This document shows positions 32,268 through 44,400 of a stretch of DNA of 64,000 bases, in pieces. The translations under genes and the position numbers were made by a program. The DNA is taken from assembly GCA_001939145.1 (NCBI GenBank), contig LSRX01000057.1, positions 624,680 through 688,679 of the forward strand. The letters are read 5' to 3'. The notes beneath the pieces are model-generated. The model made no database searches, was not told the origin of the DNA, and was given only the letters and a program-made list of their open reading frames with translations. The DNA is from Symbiodinium microadriaticum. Lineage: Eukaryota > Sar > Dinophyceae > Suessiales > Symbiodiniaceae. The stretch's first letter is position 1, and every line of letters starts with the position of its first letter.

Positions 32268-32308
32268 GAGCTGGCGCCCATGTGTGAAGAGGGCTATCGT
32301 GGCCCCGG
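32268..32308 (+). CDS. Copy B exon: cysteine-rich (CEEGYRGPG)
   Basis: 41 bp, phase 0 to 2, ELAPMCEEGYRGPG, apparent GA donor as in A. Confidence 0.57.
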
Positions 32309-32752
32309 GACCCTTGGTACAAATTTGCGCCCGCAGAAGTCACAGCGAGAGAGGAGAGAGAGGGAAAAAGAGACAGTCCCTGAAGCATGCAAGGCTAGAC
32401 TCGACAGTCGCTGTCTCGTCAATTTGAACCCCGGCTATGCTGCCAAAATAGGGATCCATTGCAAATTATGTGGCTTCCTTGTTAGGGTGCTCGCAACTTA
32501 AATCGAACTCGTCAAAAGGGACCCAGTTCAGAGGTGGAGTTGTCATTCATCTTGGCGCGCCAGGAGCACAGCGCCGGCGGAGCAGGATTTCATCAGTCAG
32601 GGAGGGATGGAGAGGGAAGGGGAGGGAGGGAAAAAGGGTTTGCATACCGAGGTTCAGGTGGAGGAGGGAGGGGAGAAAGGAGAAAGAAAGAGAGAAGTAC
32701 GTGTAAAAGAAGCGAAGGCATCGAGGGCGTCACTCCTTGAAACCGCGTCGAG

Positions 32753-32843
32753 GTGCACGAGCTGCACTGAAGGCCACGCGCGTGCAGATGCAGATGTTCT
32801 GCAGTGCATCCCGTGTGCCAACTGGACCACCTCACCAAAGCAG
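32753..32843 (+). CDS. Copy B exon: cysteine-rich (CTSCTEGHA)
   Basis: 91 bp, phase 2 to 0, CTSCTEGHARADADVLQC then IPCANWTTSPKQ. Confidence 0.65.
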
Positions 32844-32895
32844 GCCGGGAACAAACAGAGGGAACAGCCACAAAGTGGGCAGTGCGGCTTTCAAG

Positions 32896-32961
32896 GTAGT
32901 GTGGTACGTCAGCTTCTTTCTCTTGAAAAACCTGGCCCTCTTCGTTTCGGCCGTTGTCAGT
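32896..32961 (+). CDS. Copy B exon: membrane segment 1
   Basis: 66 bp, phase 0-0, VVWYVSFFLLKNLALFVSAV. Confidence 0.62.
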
Positions 32962-33041
32962 GCCGTTGCCCCAGGGTGTAAGGGAAAGGCTGAGCGGCAT
33001 TTGCTGCCGATGCTTGAATATGCTCGAGTCCCTGCAACAAG

Positions 33042-33148
33042 GTGGAGGGCAGCGGGGGCAAAAGGGCCGCCAGCGCCACGCTGCTGAATCAGGCCATGTC
33101 CTTCGCCGCCGTAGCCGGTGTGACCATGTGGCTCGGAACAAAAGCGGT
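33042..33148 (+). CDS. Copy B exon: membrane segment 2
   Basis: 107 bp, phase 0 to 2, includes LLNQAMSFAAVAGVTMWLG. Confidence 0.64.
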
Positions 33149-33284
33149 GCCTGAGTACCTTTGTAACTACCAGAACCTAGTTTGGATTAAGGTCCCTATC
33201 AAATCTATACCGGGGTATTTATACAGAATGAGAACCAACAGAAAGTACGAAGTTTAAGGAAGTCTGCTTCGGGCTCTGCAGAAG

Positions 33285-33378
33285 CTTCGTGCTGAGCTTT
33301 GTTGGGCTCCCGAGGTCCGGCGCCATGCAGACGGGCACTTTCAAGAACGATCTCGACAATGCAGCAAAGGACCCCGGA
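33285..33378 (+). CDS. Copy B exon: loop after membrane segment 2
   Basis: 94 bp, phase 2 to 0, LPRSGAMQTGTFKNDLDN. The region 33,200-33,400 is essentially identical to A. Confidence 0.6.
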
Positions 33379-33464
33379 GCCGCCTTCTCGTGCTGGCACC
33401 CTTCTCTGTCCCTGCTTTTGTTAACAAGTTCTCTTAGACTTTCATGGCTCGCTCGCCGTCGCAG

Positions 33465-33635
33465 GATGCCCTACAGATGTTGGCTCTGCCGGCATCCATC
33501 GCCCAGGGGCAAGGCTCCAGCGATGGCGGCGGCAGCAGCAGCATGTCAGGCCAGTGCCTGCTTCAGCTGCTTAACATGGACAGCGGCATCCACGACGTCC
33601 ATATGCTCATGTCCCTCTGGCCAGCGCTGCTTGTG
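33465..33635 (+). CDS. Copy B exon: Ser/Gly-rich loop
   Basis: 171 bp, phase 0-0, DALQMLALPASIAQGQ, then a Gly/Ser run and QCLLQLLNMDSGIHDVHM. Confidence 0.6.
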
Positions 33636-33734
33636 GCACCCTGAGCCGCATTGAGTGGATGGCTTAAAGCTTTCAGTCAGACCAGGGCCAACCGAAGGTG
33701 CTCCGAACTTCAGTGCGCCTTTCACTGACCCAAG

Positions 33735-33845
33735 GCATCTCTCGCCGTGTTGAAGGGCGGCTGGCTTGCGGCGGTGGTTGGAAGCAACGTGTTCCTGCCA
33801 GCCTTCATCGCCGGATTCGGAAAGTGCCTTGGCGGCCCTTGCAAA
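33735..33845 (+). CDS. Copy B exon: membrane segment 3
   Basis: 111 bp, phase 0-0, LKGGWLAAVVGSNVFLPA then FIAGFGKCLGG. Confidence 0.62.
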
Positions 33846-34154
33846 GTTATAACATTTAAAAGCCGTGTTTTAGGTTTTAGTTGGTTCTGGGCCATAGATA
33901 GTTTCTATAGGTGTTTCGGGTCCATAAGGTTCTATAACGTCGCACGGCCTAGGTACCTCGTGGCCTTCCGGCTGCGGCCTGAATCAGATGTTGAAAACGA
34001 GGCCCTCGCATGCCTTGTTGGCCTTCGCGTTGGGGTACTCGTTTTGAGGTTCAGGTTATATACGGTTTAGGGTTTATAGTTTAGGGTTCCGGTTGAGGTA
34101 AGAGCTCGCACGCTTCAGGCGCTGCATCTGGATTTCCTTCCCCCCGGGCCGCAG

Positions 34155-34265
34155 ATGAGTTCCCACGTTGAGCTGCGGATCGCAGCAGTGCTGGGTGCCA
34201 TCGTGGGCTTCTCCGGGCTGAGCGTGTGCAGCTGGATCTACACCGTGCCTTGCTCGCCGACGGTC
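34155..34265 (+). CDS. Copy B exon: membrane segment 4
   Basis: 111 bp, phase 0-0, RIAAVLGAIVGFSGLSVC then SWIYTVPC. Confidence 0.66.
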
Positions 34266-35196
34266 GCCAGAGATACACATTCACTGTTCAGCCGCCTTTC
34301 GAAGCAGAGCAGCGTAGAGCCGACGAACAGTCGAAGCTCAGTTGCCTTAAACCCTGTAAGCATTGAACCAGTAAGCCCTAAAACCCGAAGCCGCAACAGG
34401 TCAGAACCCGATCGCCGGAGGAGACACGACCGCACGTGGCCTATTTGATTCAGGCAGGTTGACCGGAGTCCTAAACCTAAACCTAAAAATCCCAAAAGCC
34501 TACAACCCTAAAACCCTCACATGAAACGCCTAAACCCTAAATCCCAGAGCTCTGCCAGGCATACCGACCCGAGTGTGCCATTTGGGAGGCCAGCTTGTCT
34601 TGTCGGGTCGATCCTATAGTCGTAGCCCTGCAGAGCGCTTCCTTTAAAGGGTTAAAGGGTTCCCGGTTACCATAAGGTCTTTATTAGGACTGTATGATAG
34701 TTTGGGGCTTCAGGGTGTTGGGTGCGGGTTTAAGGCTTTAGAGTTTTTGCAGCTCGAATGTGTTTGTTCCTCTCTTTGGCACTTCGTTTTTTGTCTCGGG
34801 GTAAAACAATCGGTGAAGTGCCCGCAAGTAAGCTGCCATGACCGCCAGGTGGAGCGGCTGATGCGTAAGGCCTGCATTGGCGGTTGGGGGAGGGGTGTAC
34901 AGACCCGCAATGCTAGCCGGAAATGTGACCATTCGTGCAGCATCCGTGCCGCTGGTTTCACATGGTCTGTAGGGCTCCCGGACAGCTCAAGCGCACATGC
35001 AGACTTTCTGTGGATCAAGGTCATGGTAGGACATTCATGGTCTGCACGGTTACGAGCCACAAGAAGCGAAAACGAACAAATTCCAATAAATTCCATAATC
35101 ACTCACAAACCTGAAAAGAGCCTTTCTTTGTCTAACAAAACCATAAAGCCAAAACCTAACCATAAACCCGATGAATGAGAGAAGAGTTGTTGCCAG

Positions 35197-35256
35197 GTGG
35201 TCCTTTCGCTGATCGCCACCGTCCTGCCTGTCACTTTGTCGCCCGTGGCCTCGTCG
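35197..35256 (+). CDS. Copy B exon: membrane segment 5
   Basis: 60 bp, phase 0-0, VVLSLIATVLPVTLSPVASS, identical in protein to A. Confidence 0.63.
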
Positions 35257-35319
35257 GCACAGCAGCCCAGGGCACCCCGAAAAATTTGCAATACCTATGT
35301 ACCCACCGAAACACCAAGC

Positions 35320-36118
35320 TACATACATACATACCTATACATACCTGCCTACCTGCCTGCCTGCCTGCCTACCTACCTATGTATGTATGTATGTATGTAG
35401 GTATGCATGTAAGAATTAATGTATGTATGAATTCCTGTCTGTCTGTCTGTCTGTCTCTCTGTCTCTCTATCTGTCTGTCTGTCTGTCCGTCCGTCCGTCC
35501 GTCTGTCTGCCTGTATGCATGCATGCATGTATGCATGCATGCATGCATGGATGGATGTATGTATGCCTGTATGTGTGTGTGTGTATATGTATGTATGCAT
35601 TTGTGCATGTATTGAATGTAGGTATGTATGTATGTATGTATGTATGTACGTATGTATGCATGCATGCATGCATTCATGCATGGATGGATGGATGGATGGA
35701 TGGATGGATGGATGGATGTATGTATGTATGTATGTATGTATGTATGTGTGTGTGTGTATATATGTGTGTATGCATTTGTGCATGTATGAATGTACGATTG
35801 TATGGATGGATGTCTGTATGTATGTTTGTGTGTATGTACTGTAATGTACCGGAACGTAGCGTAACGTAATGTAATGTTTTGTCGTTTCGTCGTGTCTTGT
35901 CTTGTCTTTTCTTGTCGTGTCCTGTCGTGTCCTGTCCTGTCCTGTCCTGTCCTGTCCGGTCCGGTCCGGTCCGGTCCGGTCCGGTCCGGTCCTGTCCTGT
36001 CCTGTCCTGTCCTGTCCTGTCCTGTCCTGTCTTGTATGTATGTATGTATGTATGTATGTATGTATGTATGTATGTACGTATGTACGCATGTATGTATGTA
36101 TGTATGTATGTATATACA
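35320..36118. repeat. Compound microsatellite block of copy B
   Basis: About 800 bp of CTGC/TATG/CTGT/CCGT/GCAT/GGAT/GTGT runs, followed by a (TCCTG)n-(TCCGG)n pentanucleotide block (about 35,925-36,035) and (TATG)n. It sits in the intron between membrane segments 5 and 6. The long reading frames here on both strands are repeat artefacts. Confidence 0.96.
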
Positions 36119-36226
36119 TATGCGTGTGTACATATAATCGAAATAAGCAACTCTACACATAGATACACTCCCATGTCGAACTGGGATTCAAAGGAGGGAG
36201 AGAGTAGTGTCGTCTTTCAGAAGCAG

Positions 36227-36316
36227 CGGGGAGCTCTGAAGGCACTTCAGATGGAAGCCGTGACTCTGGTTCTTATGGCGTCTCTGGTGGCGCATCTGTA
36301 CTTCTGGCCATATCAG
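36227..36316 (+). CDS. Copy B exon: membrane segment 6
   Basis: 90 bp, phase 0-0, LQMEAVTLVLMASLVAHLYF and WPYQ. Confidence 0.64.
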
Positions 36317-36412
36317 GCGGCTTGGCCCAATTGAATGCATTTTCGTTGATGCAGCATTTCAAGTCTTCAAGTGGGCTGCGCTTTATAGTCGTGTCCTGTT
36401 TGTGCGAGTGAG

Positions 36413-36497
36413 GCAGATGACTGGAACCGTGCAGAGATCGGCCTTTTGCTCGTGAGCTTAACCATCACGGGTATGACCACTTGCCTCATCGTGACTG
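36413..36497 (+). CDS. Copy B exon: membrane segment 7
   Basis: 85 bp, phase 0 to 1, DDWNRAEIGLLLVSLTITG then MTTCLIVT. Confidence 0.66.
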
Positions 36498-36554
36498 GCT
36501 CGCATTCAGCGGGAGCGCTTTTGAGCTGGGGGGTTAGGGCTAGGGGTGCTGCAG

Positions 36555-36643
36555 CTTTCAGCGGTGAAGCGGAGGCCAACGACCTGCACTGGGCGAAGTC
36601 CACTTTGACGCAGCGCGTCCTCGTGTTCCTGATTTGCTCTATT
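36555..36643 (+). CDS. Copy B exon: membrane segment 8
   Basis: 89 bp, phase 1 to 0, EANDLHWAKSTLTQR then VLVFLICSI. Confidence 0.65.
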
Positions 36644-36753
36644 GCTGGAGACATCCGGCTGCAGTGGCCTTGGGGTGCCAAACCGCCCTTCTTTCTTTCT
36701 ATTTTCCTCGCCCTCCCTCCCTTCCTTGCACTTTTATGCGGGCAGCATGGCAG

Positions 36754-36878
36754 TTGAAACGTTTAACCGAAGCTCAGGGAATTTGCATCGTCATGCTGGT
36801 CACCTTCTCCCTGGCATACCTGGCGGAGCGGCGCCAGAGGGCCGAGGCCAAGAAGGCGGAGGAAGCGTCGGCTGCCAG
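36754..36878 (+). CDS. Copy B exon: membrane segment 9 and charged helix
   Basis: 125 bp, phase 0 to 2, LKRLTEAQGICIVMLVTF then SLAYLAERRQRAEAKKAEE. Uses GGCAG at 36,753 as acceptor. Confidence 0.63.
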
Positions 36879-37358
36879 GCGCCGGAGCCGTCAGTTCTTG
36901 AGATGAAAACGCCATCTGGATCAGCAGAAAACTTCGTTCTGATCAAAGCCTCGAAACGATGGTTGCAGCCAACCCGCAGCCGGGGTTTGCCAGGAGACCG
37001 AACTTGGGGAATGCCGAGTTGCAGTCTTTGTGTGTGTCTGTGTGTGCGCTTATAAATTGAAGCCGTAAACCCGATAAAGACGAAGCCCTAAACCCTTAGC
37101 GGAGAGTCACCCGGCATCCCAGCTCAGGAGGACCCCGTTTCGGGATCTCGGGGTCCAGACTTTCACGATGAGGTCCTCGTCACCGAGAAGGGAGGCCGCC
37201 GCTGAGCCCCGCGCTGAAGAAACAAGAACTGTAGATGATTAGATCTGGCACTTTTCTGATGGCGAAGAGCAAAAAGTCCGTGGCAAAAGCACCTCCTTTT
37301 CCTGGACGAGCTCCCTACCAGGCAAGTTTTGCCTTCCGATGTAGTTCTCTCCCCTTAG

Positions 37359-37602
37359 GGCCGAGCTGGCAGGAAAGCTCGCGCGGGCTGCAGCAGACTT
37401 TGGACTCCCTCACCGGGGCTGCGCCTCGCCCTGCAGAAACCGACGGTTCAGGAAGCAGAGGGGTTTTGGAAAGTTTTGGCTTCGTGCCCCTTTTTGCTGT
37501 AGGGTTTGGGGTGCAGCGCTTGTCTGCGGCGTTGCAGCGATGGCGATGACGGTGATAGCTGTGATGATGACGACGATGAAGATGGTAGAAGGACGAGCGT
37601 GA
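37359..37602 (+). CDS. Copy B last exon
   Basis: Phase 2 entry, AELAGKLARAAADFGLPH. In B the frame stays open to TGA at 37,600-37,602, much further than in A, because of small indels; the tail is therefore not conserved. Confidence 0.45.
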
Positions 37603-40600
37603 AAATCAAGAAGCATTGCGACGCTGGTGCGGAGGATGAAGGCAGCTTTGTGTGTCATTGTTGTGGTCTGATGATGAAAACAAAAGAAGGATTGAGTACT
37701 AATATGGCTTGGATAATGACGATATTACTCGTTACGGCTCCTTGTTATAGCTGTTACGGTATAAGACTTGCACACCTCAGTTGAAACCCGGAGGCTCTTA
37801 GCACGCTTCTGGAAGCCTTGTAGTACCCCTTTTATGTCCCTGTTTTTTCGCGCTCTTCCAAGGAACGAACACCCACAGACCGTCGACACGCCGCTGAGGC
37901 GTGCTAGAAAGGAGCCCAAGACCCTGTTGTAATTCTTGAGGCCCCAAAATCAATTACTCAACGTCGTAGGTTAGAGCTTTCCCTGTCGTTTCGGGGCTTG
38001 CTACCCATTCCGGTTGTTTGCACAGGGCTACCAGTTGAGGTTCGTTGAGTAACTAACAATTAGGGAGGAAGAGTGCACCTTGTCTTGTGGCATTGCTGCG
38101 TTGTTTGTGTCGTATATAGGCTTTCGCCCTCATTGAAGGGTCAAGGAGATTTCTAGGTACACTATCCGTAAAGATGGAAGTCGGACTCACAGCTCCAGTT
38201 GCAACCTACTTACCCAGTCCCCTGATCCTTCCAGTACTTACAGTCAGCTCGACAATGCCTGGCGGCACAAATTCTACAAGAAACACAAGGTCTCGATCGG
38301 GACCATCCCCTCACATAGGTGCCTTATTGAGTCGAATAGGGTCCCTTGAAACTGTGTCGATAAGGGCTACCATTACTACGTACAGGGCCCCTAACAATTA
38401 GAAGGTTCTGGTGGTATATTCATCACAGCCTAGTTCTATCAATGAACCTTAAGCATATAATGGTATAGTCGTGTTGTAGGTTACGGTAGCCCCGCTGATA
38501 AAGACTATGGTGTGCTTGGACCCTCGGGGTCCAGTTTCCCAAGGTATTCCGGGTTCGGTTTGGAGTGCTGGGCTTTGGAAGGGTTTCGGGCTCGGAGCTT
38601 TGAAGGGAGAGGTGCGTTTATGTTGAAAGGTTGAGACTACGTAAGCTCGAAGCCCACAGCCATGCATTTCTTGCTATCTGACACCAGAAAGGTACCCAAA
38701 ACCCTAAACCCCCAAACCCTAAACCTTAAACCCTACACCCTGAACCCTAAACCCTACACCCCAAACCCTAAACCTTTCCTGGGCTTAGCGGTTGGGACCT
38801 GTCAAGGTTTGGGCAGCCCTCGATTCTCGGGGTTTGGGCTCCGGGGACTTTCGAGCTTCGGGAGGCTTAGGGTCTAGGGCTTAGGGGTTGGGGTTTAGGG
38901 TTGGACCGACGTCCTTGATCACACTTACTAAACCCTGGACCCAAAACCCGAAATTTAGCATTTACAGGGTTTAGGTAACGAGATACTGCATAGTTAGCGT
39001 TGCCGCTATCGTGTGAAAAGTAGATTAGGTGATGAAACCCTATTCCAATGAGTAAGACCCCTGCGGTAGGGGGGTGGATCTGGTCTTGTAGACCTTATCA
39101 GCAAGTAGCGCTTTCTGGGTTATGGGTCTAGGCTTCGGGGTTGAGGGTGAGGGGTTTAGGATTATGGGTTGAGGGTTCAGGGATATGCGTTTAGGCTTTG
39201 GGGTTGAGGTTTCTGGGTTTAGGATTATGGGTTTAGGCTTTGGGGTTGGGGCTGTGGGTTTAGGATTATGGGTTTTGTGTTCGGGGTTTTGGGGTATGCT
39301 TGACGGGTTGTTCTAAAGTGTGGTAAACATCACGCTTCGCTCCGGCTCTTGAGCCATCAAGTACCGTGAAGCTTCCATAACACGGGAGGATGCATAGTTG
39401 TGGAGTGGAAAGTATGGTGGCAATCACGATTATGAGTCACATATGGAGGCTCCGTTGCTCTAAACCCCAAACGCCAAACCACGGCGGCTCTACGGGCTAA
39501 TTTTGGGCATGGATGATCTGGAGGTTGCAGGGGACGCAGATGTTGTGAGGGTTCCTGAGGGTTTAGGATTTAGGAGTTTAGGGTTTAGTCTTTCTGGCTT
39601 GGGATTGGGGGCTCGGTAGGTAGAGGCACCAAGCCTGCAAGCACAGCGGAACCACCCAAAACTCCGTTATGGATGCTCGAGTTTGGGATTTGTAAGGCTG
39701 TAAGGGCCCATCCCTAAACCCAGTAAACCCTATAAGCGTAATGTTACCGACATTATCCCTGAACCCTATCCTTCGGGAATCAGGAACCGTCATCGGCGGG
39801 ACTTTGCATGCTGCTGCAATGTCCAGATGACCACGTAAGTAAAAACATACGCATCTCGCAATGAAGGCTGAACCCCCAACCCGAAACCCTACCGAGAGTA
39901 ACCAACAAGGGCCTTAAACAACTCGATACATTTACTAGGTGGCAGTTTGGGAAACTTTGAAGTTTCCCTTATGGTTCTTATAGAGGTACCTATTCATAAA
40001 TACTTTTCAGGGCCCCAAGACTCCCAGTTTACTTTTTTGAAGGTACCTTGGTCACCATCGTCTTTTGCTACTCCAGGAAAACCATAATTCCTAAACCCTA
40101 AATTCTAAACCATACATGCTAAAGCTAGTTTTCAGGACCTTACAGTTGCCCTGGTCCTCAGGTGGACGACTTTTTCGAAGCGTGGGGCACCTAGCCTTTC
40201 AACAAGGCCTTCAGGCCCTCAGTGTCCCTGCATATGGGTTTAGGGTTTAGGATCGTAGATGCTTTGGCCTTCAAGTCATTTTCTGAGAGCTTGTTTCAGT
40301 GTAGGGAGTCGGAGACCCGACTACAGCATTCTGGGGCTTGGTGGCTTTTGGGCAAGGGATTCGGATTCTGGGTTTGGGATTTGTAGTCGTGCGAACTCCA
40401 TCACCCGATCATGGGCTTGCAGACCTTAATACTTGCAATAGGGCTTTGGTAAAAGACAGGCTATGGTATGTGCAGTCAGGGACTAATGCAATCCTCCCTC
40501 TGGGTGTTCCTTTGTGGAATCCCTCGCAGTTTGAAAGCCATGGTACCATACAGCTAGGGGGCGATAACAGACTATGGTTTGCATTTTGGGTCTGCGGGTG

Positions 40601-41240
40601 CTATAGGTAATGGTCCCTGATACAGGAAGTACTATAGGGCCCCGGTATAAACCCTGAACCCTACACCCTAAAATTGTCATGGGTCTACTGCAAAAGCAGA
40701 GGCGTTGACGCCGTGATGCTGGTGCAGTGGTGTGGCCTGAACCCGATGGCCAGGATCCGCTCCAAGCCCAAACTCCCAAATCATCCGAGGAATTCCGAGG
40801 AGTTGTCTAGAGTTTATAGGGTTTAGGGGATCCAAAATCATCCGAGGAGTTGTTTAGGGCTGTAGAAGCCCGAAATCCGGAAACTCTACGCAGGGCTTTC
40901 CCGAATCCTAACTCTGAACCCCAAGAACGAAACCCTACACCCCTGTAAATCATAAACGTATAATGTAGGGGCCTTTAACTTTATAATCACCTATAATATT
41001 TTGGGGAGCAGAGCTAGGGCTGTAGGGTTTGAGGTTATAGGGTGCAGTGCAGGGTTTTTAGGCTTTTGCAGTGTAGGGCTCAGGCTCTGGGGTAACAGAT
41101 TTAGGGTTAATAAGGTTTTGGGCTTAAGGTTTCGGGTTTCGCTCCACTACGGAGTAAAGCGCCGGCAGCCCTTCCAAGTGATCACTGTTATACAGCGAAT
41201 TTGCCGCATACTGACCTGCTTCGACACCTGCATTCAAGCT
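37603..41240. other. Intergenic DNA between gene copies B and C
   Basis: No credible coding sequence. It contains CCCTAAA/TTTAGGG-like tracts (38,693-38,910; 39,120-39,280) and blocks shared with A's downstream region. A segment at about 37,920-38,280 has no match in A and carries a short inverted repeat (TTACTCAACG at 37,954 and its complement at 38,043). Confidence 0.65.
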
Positions 41241-41356
41241 CGAAGCTCAGAAGCAAGTCTTCTTGCAGTCCGCAGCTCCCGGGGCTCGGACGCCTTGCAC
41301 GGGCCATGTGCATCTATACGTAGTCTGTGAACGCATGCAATTGTGAGAGTGGCCAC

Positions 41357-41479
41357 ATGGCGGTGTGCTGGCTCTTGTGCGTCGGCGTCTTCTCTTACCT
41401 CCTGTCAGCTGAACGCCCGGGGGCTCAGCATTGCGCCTTCTTTTGCGCATCCGCCCGGCCTGCTGCGCCCCTCTTGAAG
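41357..41479 (+). CDS. Copy C exon 1: signal peptide
   Basis: 123 bp, MAVCWLLCVGVFSYLLSA then ERPGAQHC. Same donor as A and B. Confidence 0.75.
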
Positions 41480-44400
41480 GCGTTGCCGACAAGCGATTCC
41501 TGGACGAGGCCGACAGCTTTCTGACTCGACGCGCGGAGCCCAGGTCAGGGCCGTCTGCGTTCCAGCTTTCCGGCGCCCGTTTCCCCCGCCGCCCTGCATC
41601 GCAAGTCCTCCCCATGGTCTGCCGGCCCCAGGTCACGGAGCCAGAGAGTCTGAGCAGCGGGAGAAGCAAACCAAAGCACCGCTTGCTGTTCTCGGAGTGC
41701 AGGACTCCTCAAGCGAATCAGTGACTGCTTGATGATACAGTACTGTATGTTGCCGTGCTGTGCAAGATGACTTTCCTGTGTGACCTCACCTACAACACTC
41801 CGCTGTGCAGGAGACATCAAACGGCACCCGAACGGAAGCCAAGGCACCAAACCCAGTCCTTGTGCACATGCTGAAGAGGTTTTCTCCTAAATCCGGTGCA
41901 GGTGGAGTCGCAGGGGGAAGGCCCTCCGGTAGATAAGCTCGAAGACGAGATTTGAGAGAAGTATAACGGTTAAAGGTAGATCTGCCGAGGCAAAGATGCC
42001 CGAAGATCCGAGGCCTTGAAGCCCCGAAACTCCAAGTTTGGGGTCGGGGCACCAAAGGATGTTTAAGGCTTACTAATGGTTTCTATAGGATTTACGTAGG
42101 GTGCTCAAGGCTCATTATGTTTTCTCCTCCACAGGTATACATATAGTGTAGGGCTTATGATGGCTTACACGCCTTAGGCGGTTTAGAGCGTTGAAACATC
42201 CAGTTCAGGTCGGCCTTCCGAAGTGTTCGGACGGCATCCTCCAGCTCGACGGAGTCTACGAGGCCCATGCGGTGTGCCTTTTTGCGCTTTGAGTCGGGGT
42301 TCAGGGATGTTTCGGGTTTCTTTGGGTTTATGGGGAATTTCGGGTTTAGGGCCTTGGTAGGGTTTAAAGGGTTTTCGGGCTTGAGCTTTGGCCGCGCTGT
42401 GGCCTTCGCCGCACTGCTTTCGCCGCCTGGTCAGAAAAATCTCTTATTTATGAAAACCCATTCCGGCAACAGATTTCATTGGATATAAAGGAGGCCACGG
42501 GACCCGGTCTGAGAAGATCTGGCTTAAATCGGTGTGGCACTTCCTGGGCGCGGAGCGCTGTAGTTCGACCATGTTCGAGCTCCACCCCAAAAATCACAAC
42601 CCACCTCCTTAACGTAGGACTCCCTCATGCAGGTGAAGGAGCAGGAGGAGGTCCTCGTGGAGGGGACTTCGTGCCGAGTGACGGGGAGTGGGAGCCTGAG
42701 ACCTGGGAGAGTCCGAGGAGTCGAAGCTGTGGCCGCCCTGATGTTCTCGAGGTGCCGAGCTGCTCCTTTGGGATCCCGTGCGCTTCCAGGGCAACCTGGT
42801 CTTCGCAGGGCAGCTGAATGTAAAGGCTGCCGGCGACGGCGGCACGGTCATCGCCGCATGCATCGCCGTCAAGGGCAACTTTACATTGCGCCCAGAAGCT
42901 CGCCTCAGCATTGAAGGCTGCAAGAACGAGGCTGACAAGGGTGATGCAGGCCACGGTGGCTGCTTGCACGTTGATGGTGATGCCGAACTTCTGGGCGGTC
43001 GGTTGCTGCTGCGGGAATGCAGCGCAAGAAAGGGGCGCGGAGGCGGCATGTACGTCGAAGGCCGAACCGGCATTTCCGGACCGGCATTTGCTGCTTTGAC
43101 CACCATTGACCTAGAAACACGCGGTCTTCGAACGCTTGCGAGTGAAGAGCTCTGAGACACGCTCATGCTGCTAATGCCAAGCTGAGAGTTTCTGTGCAGC
43201 TGTGACTGTTGCAGGCAAACTGGAAGTTCGGAATGCGACGATCGATGCAGAAAGATGCGGTGCATATTATACTGGAGGCAGGGAGTGACAGCCCAAATAC
43301 TTCGGAAGTTTGTTAGGTTTCCAAACTCGAGACTGGGGGTCGGATTAACAAGAGGGGATCAGGCCCAGGACGGCCCGGCCCCGCAAGCGCCGGTTTCGGG
43401 TTTGGCGTTGAGGGTTTGTAGTCTTGTAGGCCTTCAGGCTTGCAGGGTTTAGGGCTTCCCGCGTTAAGTTGGCGCGGGGGTTTGCTCACATATCTCGCAA
43501 GTTTGTTCGGTCTCACACTCACGTCCCCGGAAGTCCCGCTTTCGGTTTCAGGGTTTAGTGTTTCCGGTTTATAGGGCTTAGGCAGCGGCTTCGGATTCGG
43601 GCACAGCCAGAAGCAGCGGTTGAGCGACGCTGCCACACGCGCGCAGGTGCCATCCGTGCAGGGAACATGGACGTCACCGGTGGCAGCGTGAGCATCAGGG
43701 AGTCTAAGGCTGGGCAAGGAGGCAGGCGGGGAATGGCGCCAAGAAGTGGCACGCAGAGCGCCATGGGCTCTGCAGTTTTGGGGCGGAAGGTTCTTCGAGG
43801 TGCAAGGCTTGCGAGGTTTGCGGGCAGATGCAACTGATTTCGGGCTGAGTGCAACGTACGCTGTGAGGTTCTAGGAAGAAGGTTAGCTTGCATATCAAGG
43901 TCAGTTTGCACATCATTACCGGCTTTCTGGCCTGGACAGCCGACAGTATGAGATCATGCCGGTAGCATGAGAGATCTGGTCGATGCTTCAAGCCTGGACC
44001 CGATTCCCTTGGAACTACCTTGTTTAAGCGTAGAATGCTGGTGAGGGGTTAAAGCTATCCATCAGTACGTTCGCAAGTTCTGGTCGCGCAAGCTTTTGTA
44101 GAGACGCCCAGCGGCTGGTGCTTCTTCCGTCTGACATTTGTGTTCGCTACTGCTGCTCTGAAAGAACTCATCCGATGAAACTTGCGGTTCCGCCGAGTTG
44201 GCGGGCGTTGATCTCCACAGACAGAGCTTGAATAGTGAGTTTTCGTATTGCATGGCTGCGGCATTAACACTCATGCTCATATCTCATATGCTTGTGAGAT
44301 CTCCATTCGCACAAGAGTCACTTTTAATTTGCGGTGGGGTTTGCCCACACAGCTCGCCCGAGTTTATTCGGTCTCGCACTCGCGTGTAGCGGGAGGATTC

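Larger units (their letters stand above)
23575..37602 (+). pseudogene. Copy B of the beta-helix / membrane protein gene, probably disrupted
   Basis: Same exon order as copy A with five mini-exons. Most exons keep length and phase (exons 1-4, all mini-exons, cysteine exons, membrane exons 1-9). Two problems converge on one exon: the large junction exon has one extra base near its start relative to A, and its 3' 102 bp plus the donor are missing, replaced by an AT microsatellite. Without that donor the CRECP half-motif is lost and the frame reads into TA repeats. It could still make a truncated secreted beta-helix protein. The high integrity of all other exons suggests the damage is recent, or corrected by exchange with A. 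Confidence 0.65.
22195..40299 (+). repeat. Tandem gene unit B (second copy)
   Basis: This is collinear with unit A over exons, introns and intergenic DNA but 4.1 kb shorter. It has five mini-exons, lacks about 0.5 kb around the cysteine-rich junction exon, and has different intergenic inserts. Introns are conserved as well as exons, so the duplication is recent or the copies are homogenised. Confidence 0.93.

Noticed and set aside
31810..32388. 192-codon minus-strand frame
   Set aside because: Antisense of the cysteine-rich exons and introns; not conserved in length in copy A.
35369..36174. Long minus-strand reading frames (up to 263 codons) rich in His/Thr/Tyr and in TGQDR repeats
   Set aside because: They are translations of TATG/GGAT/TCCTG microsatellites, which stay open in several frames and on both strands.
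42609..43265. 218-codon minus-strand frame, and its counterparts at 2,447-2,971 and 24,821-25,231
   Set aside because: Antisense shadow of beta-helix exon 4; the plus strand carries the conserved GG/Cys pattern and exact codon-multiple length differences between copies.
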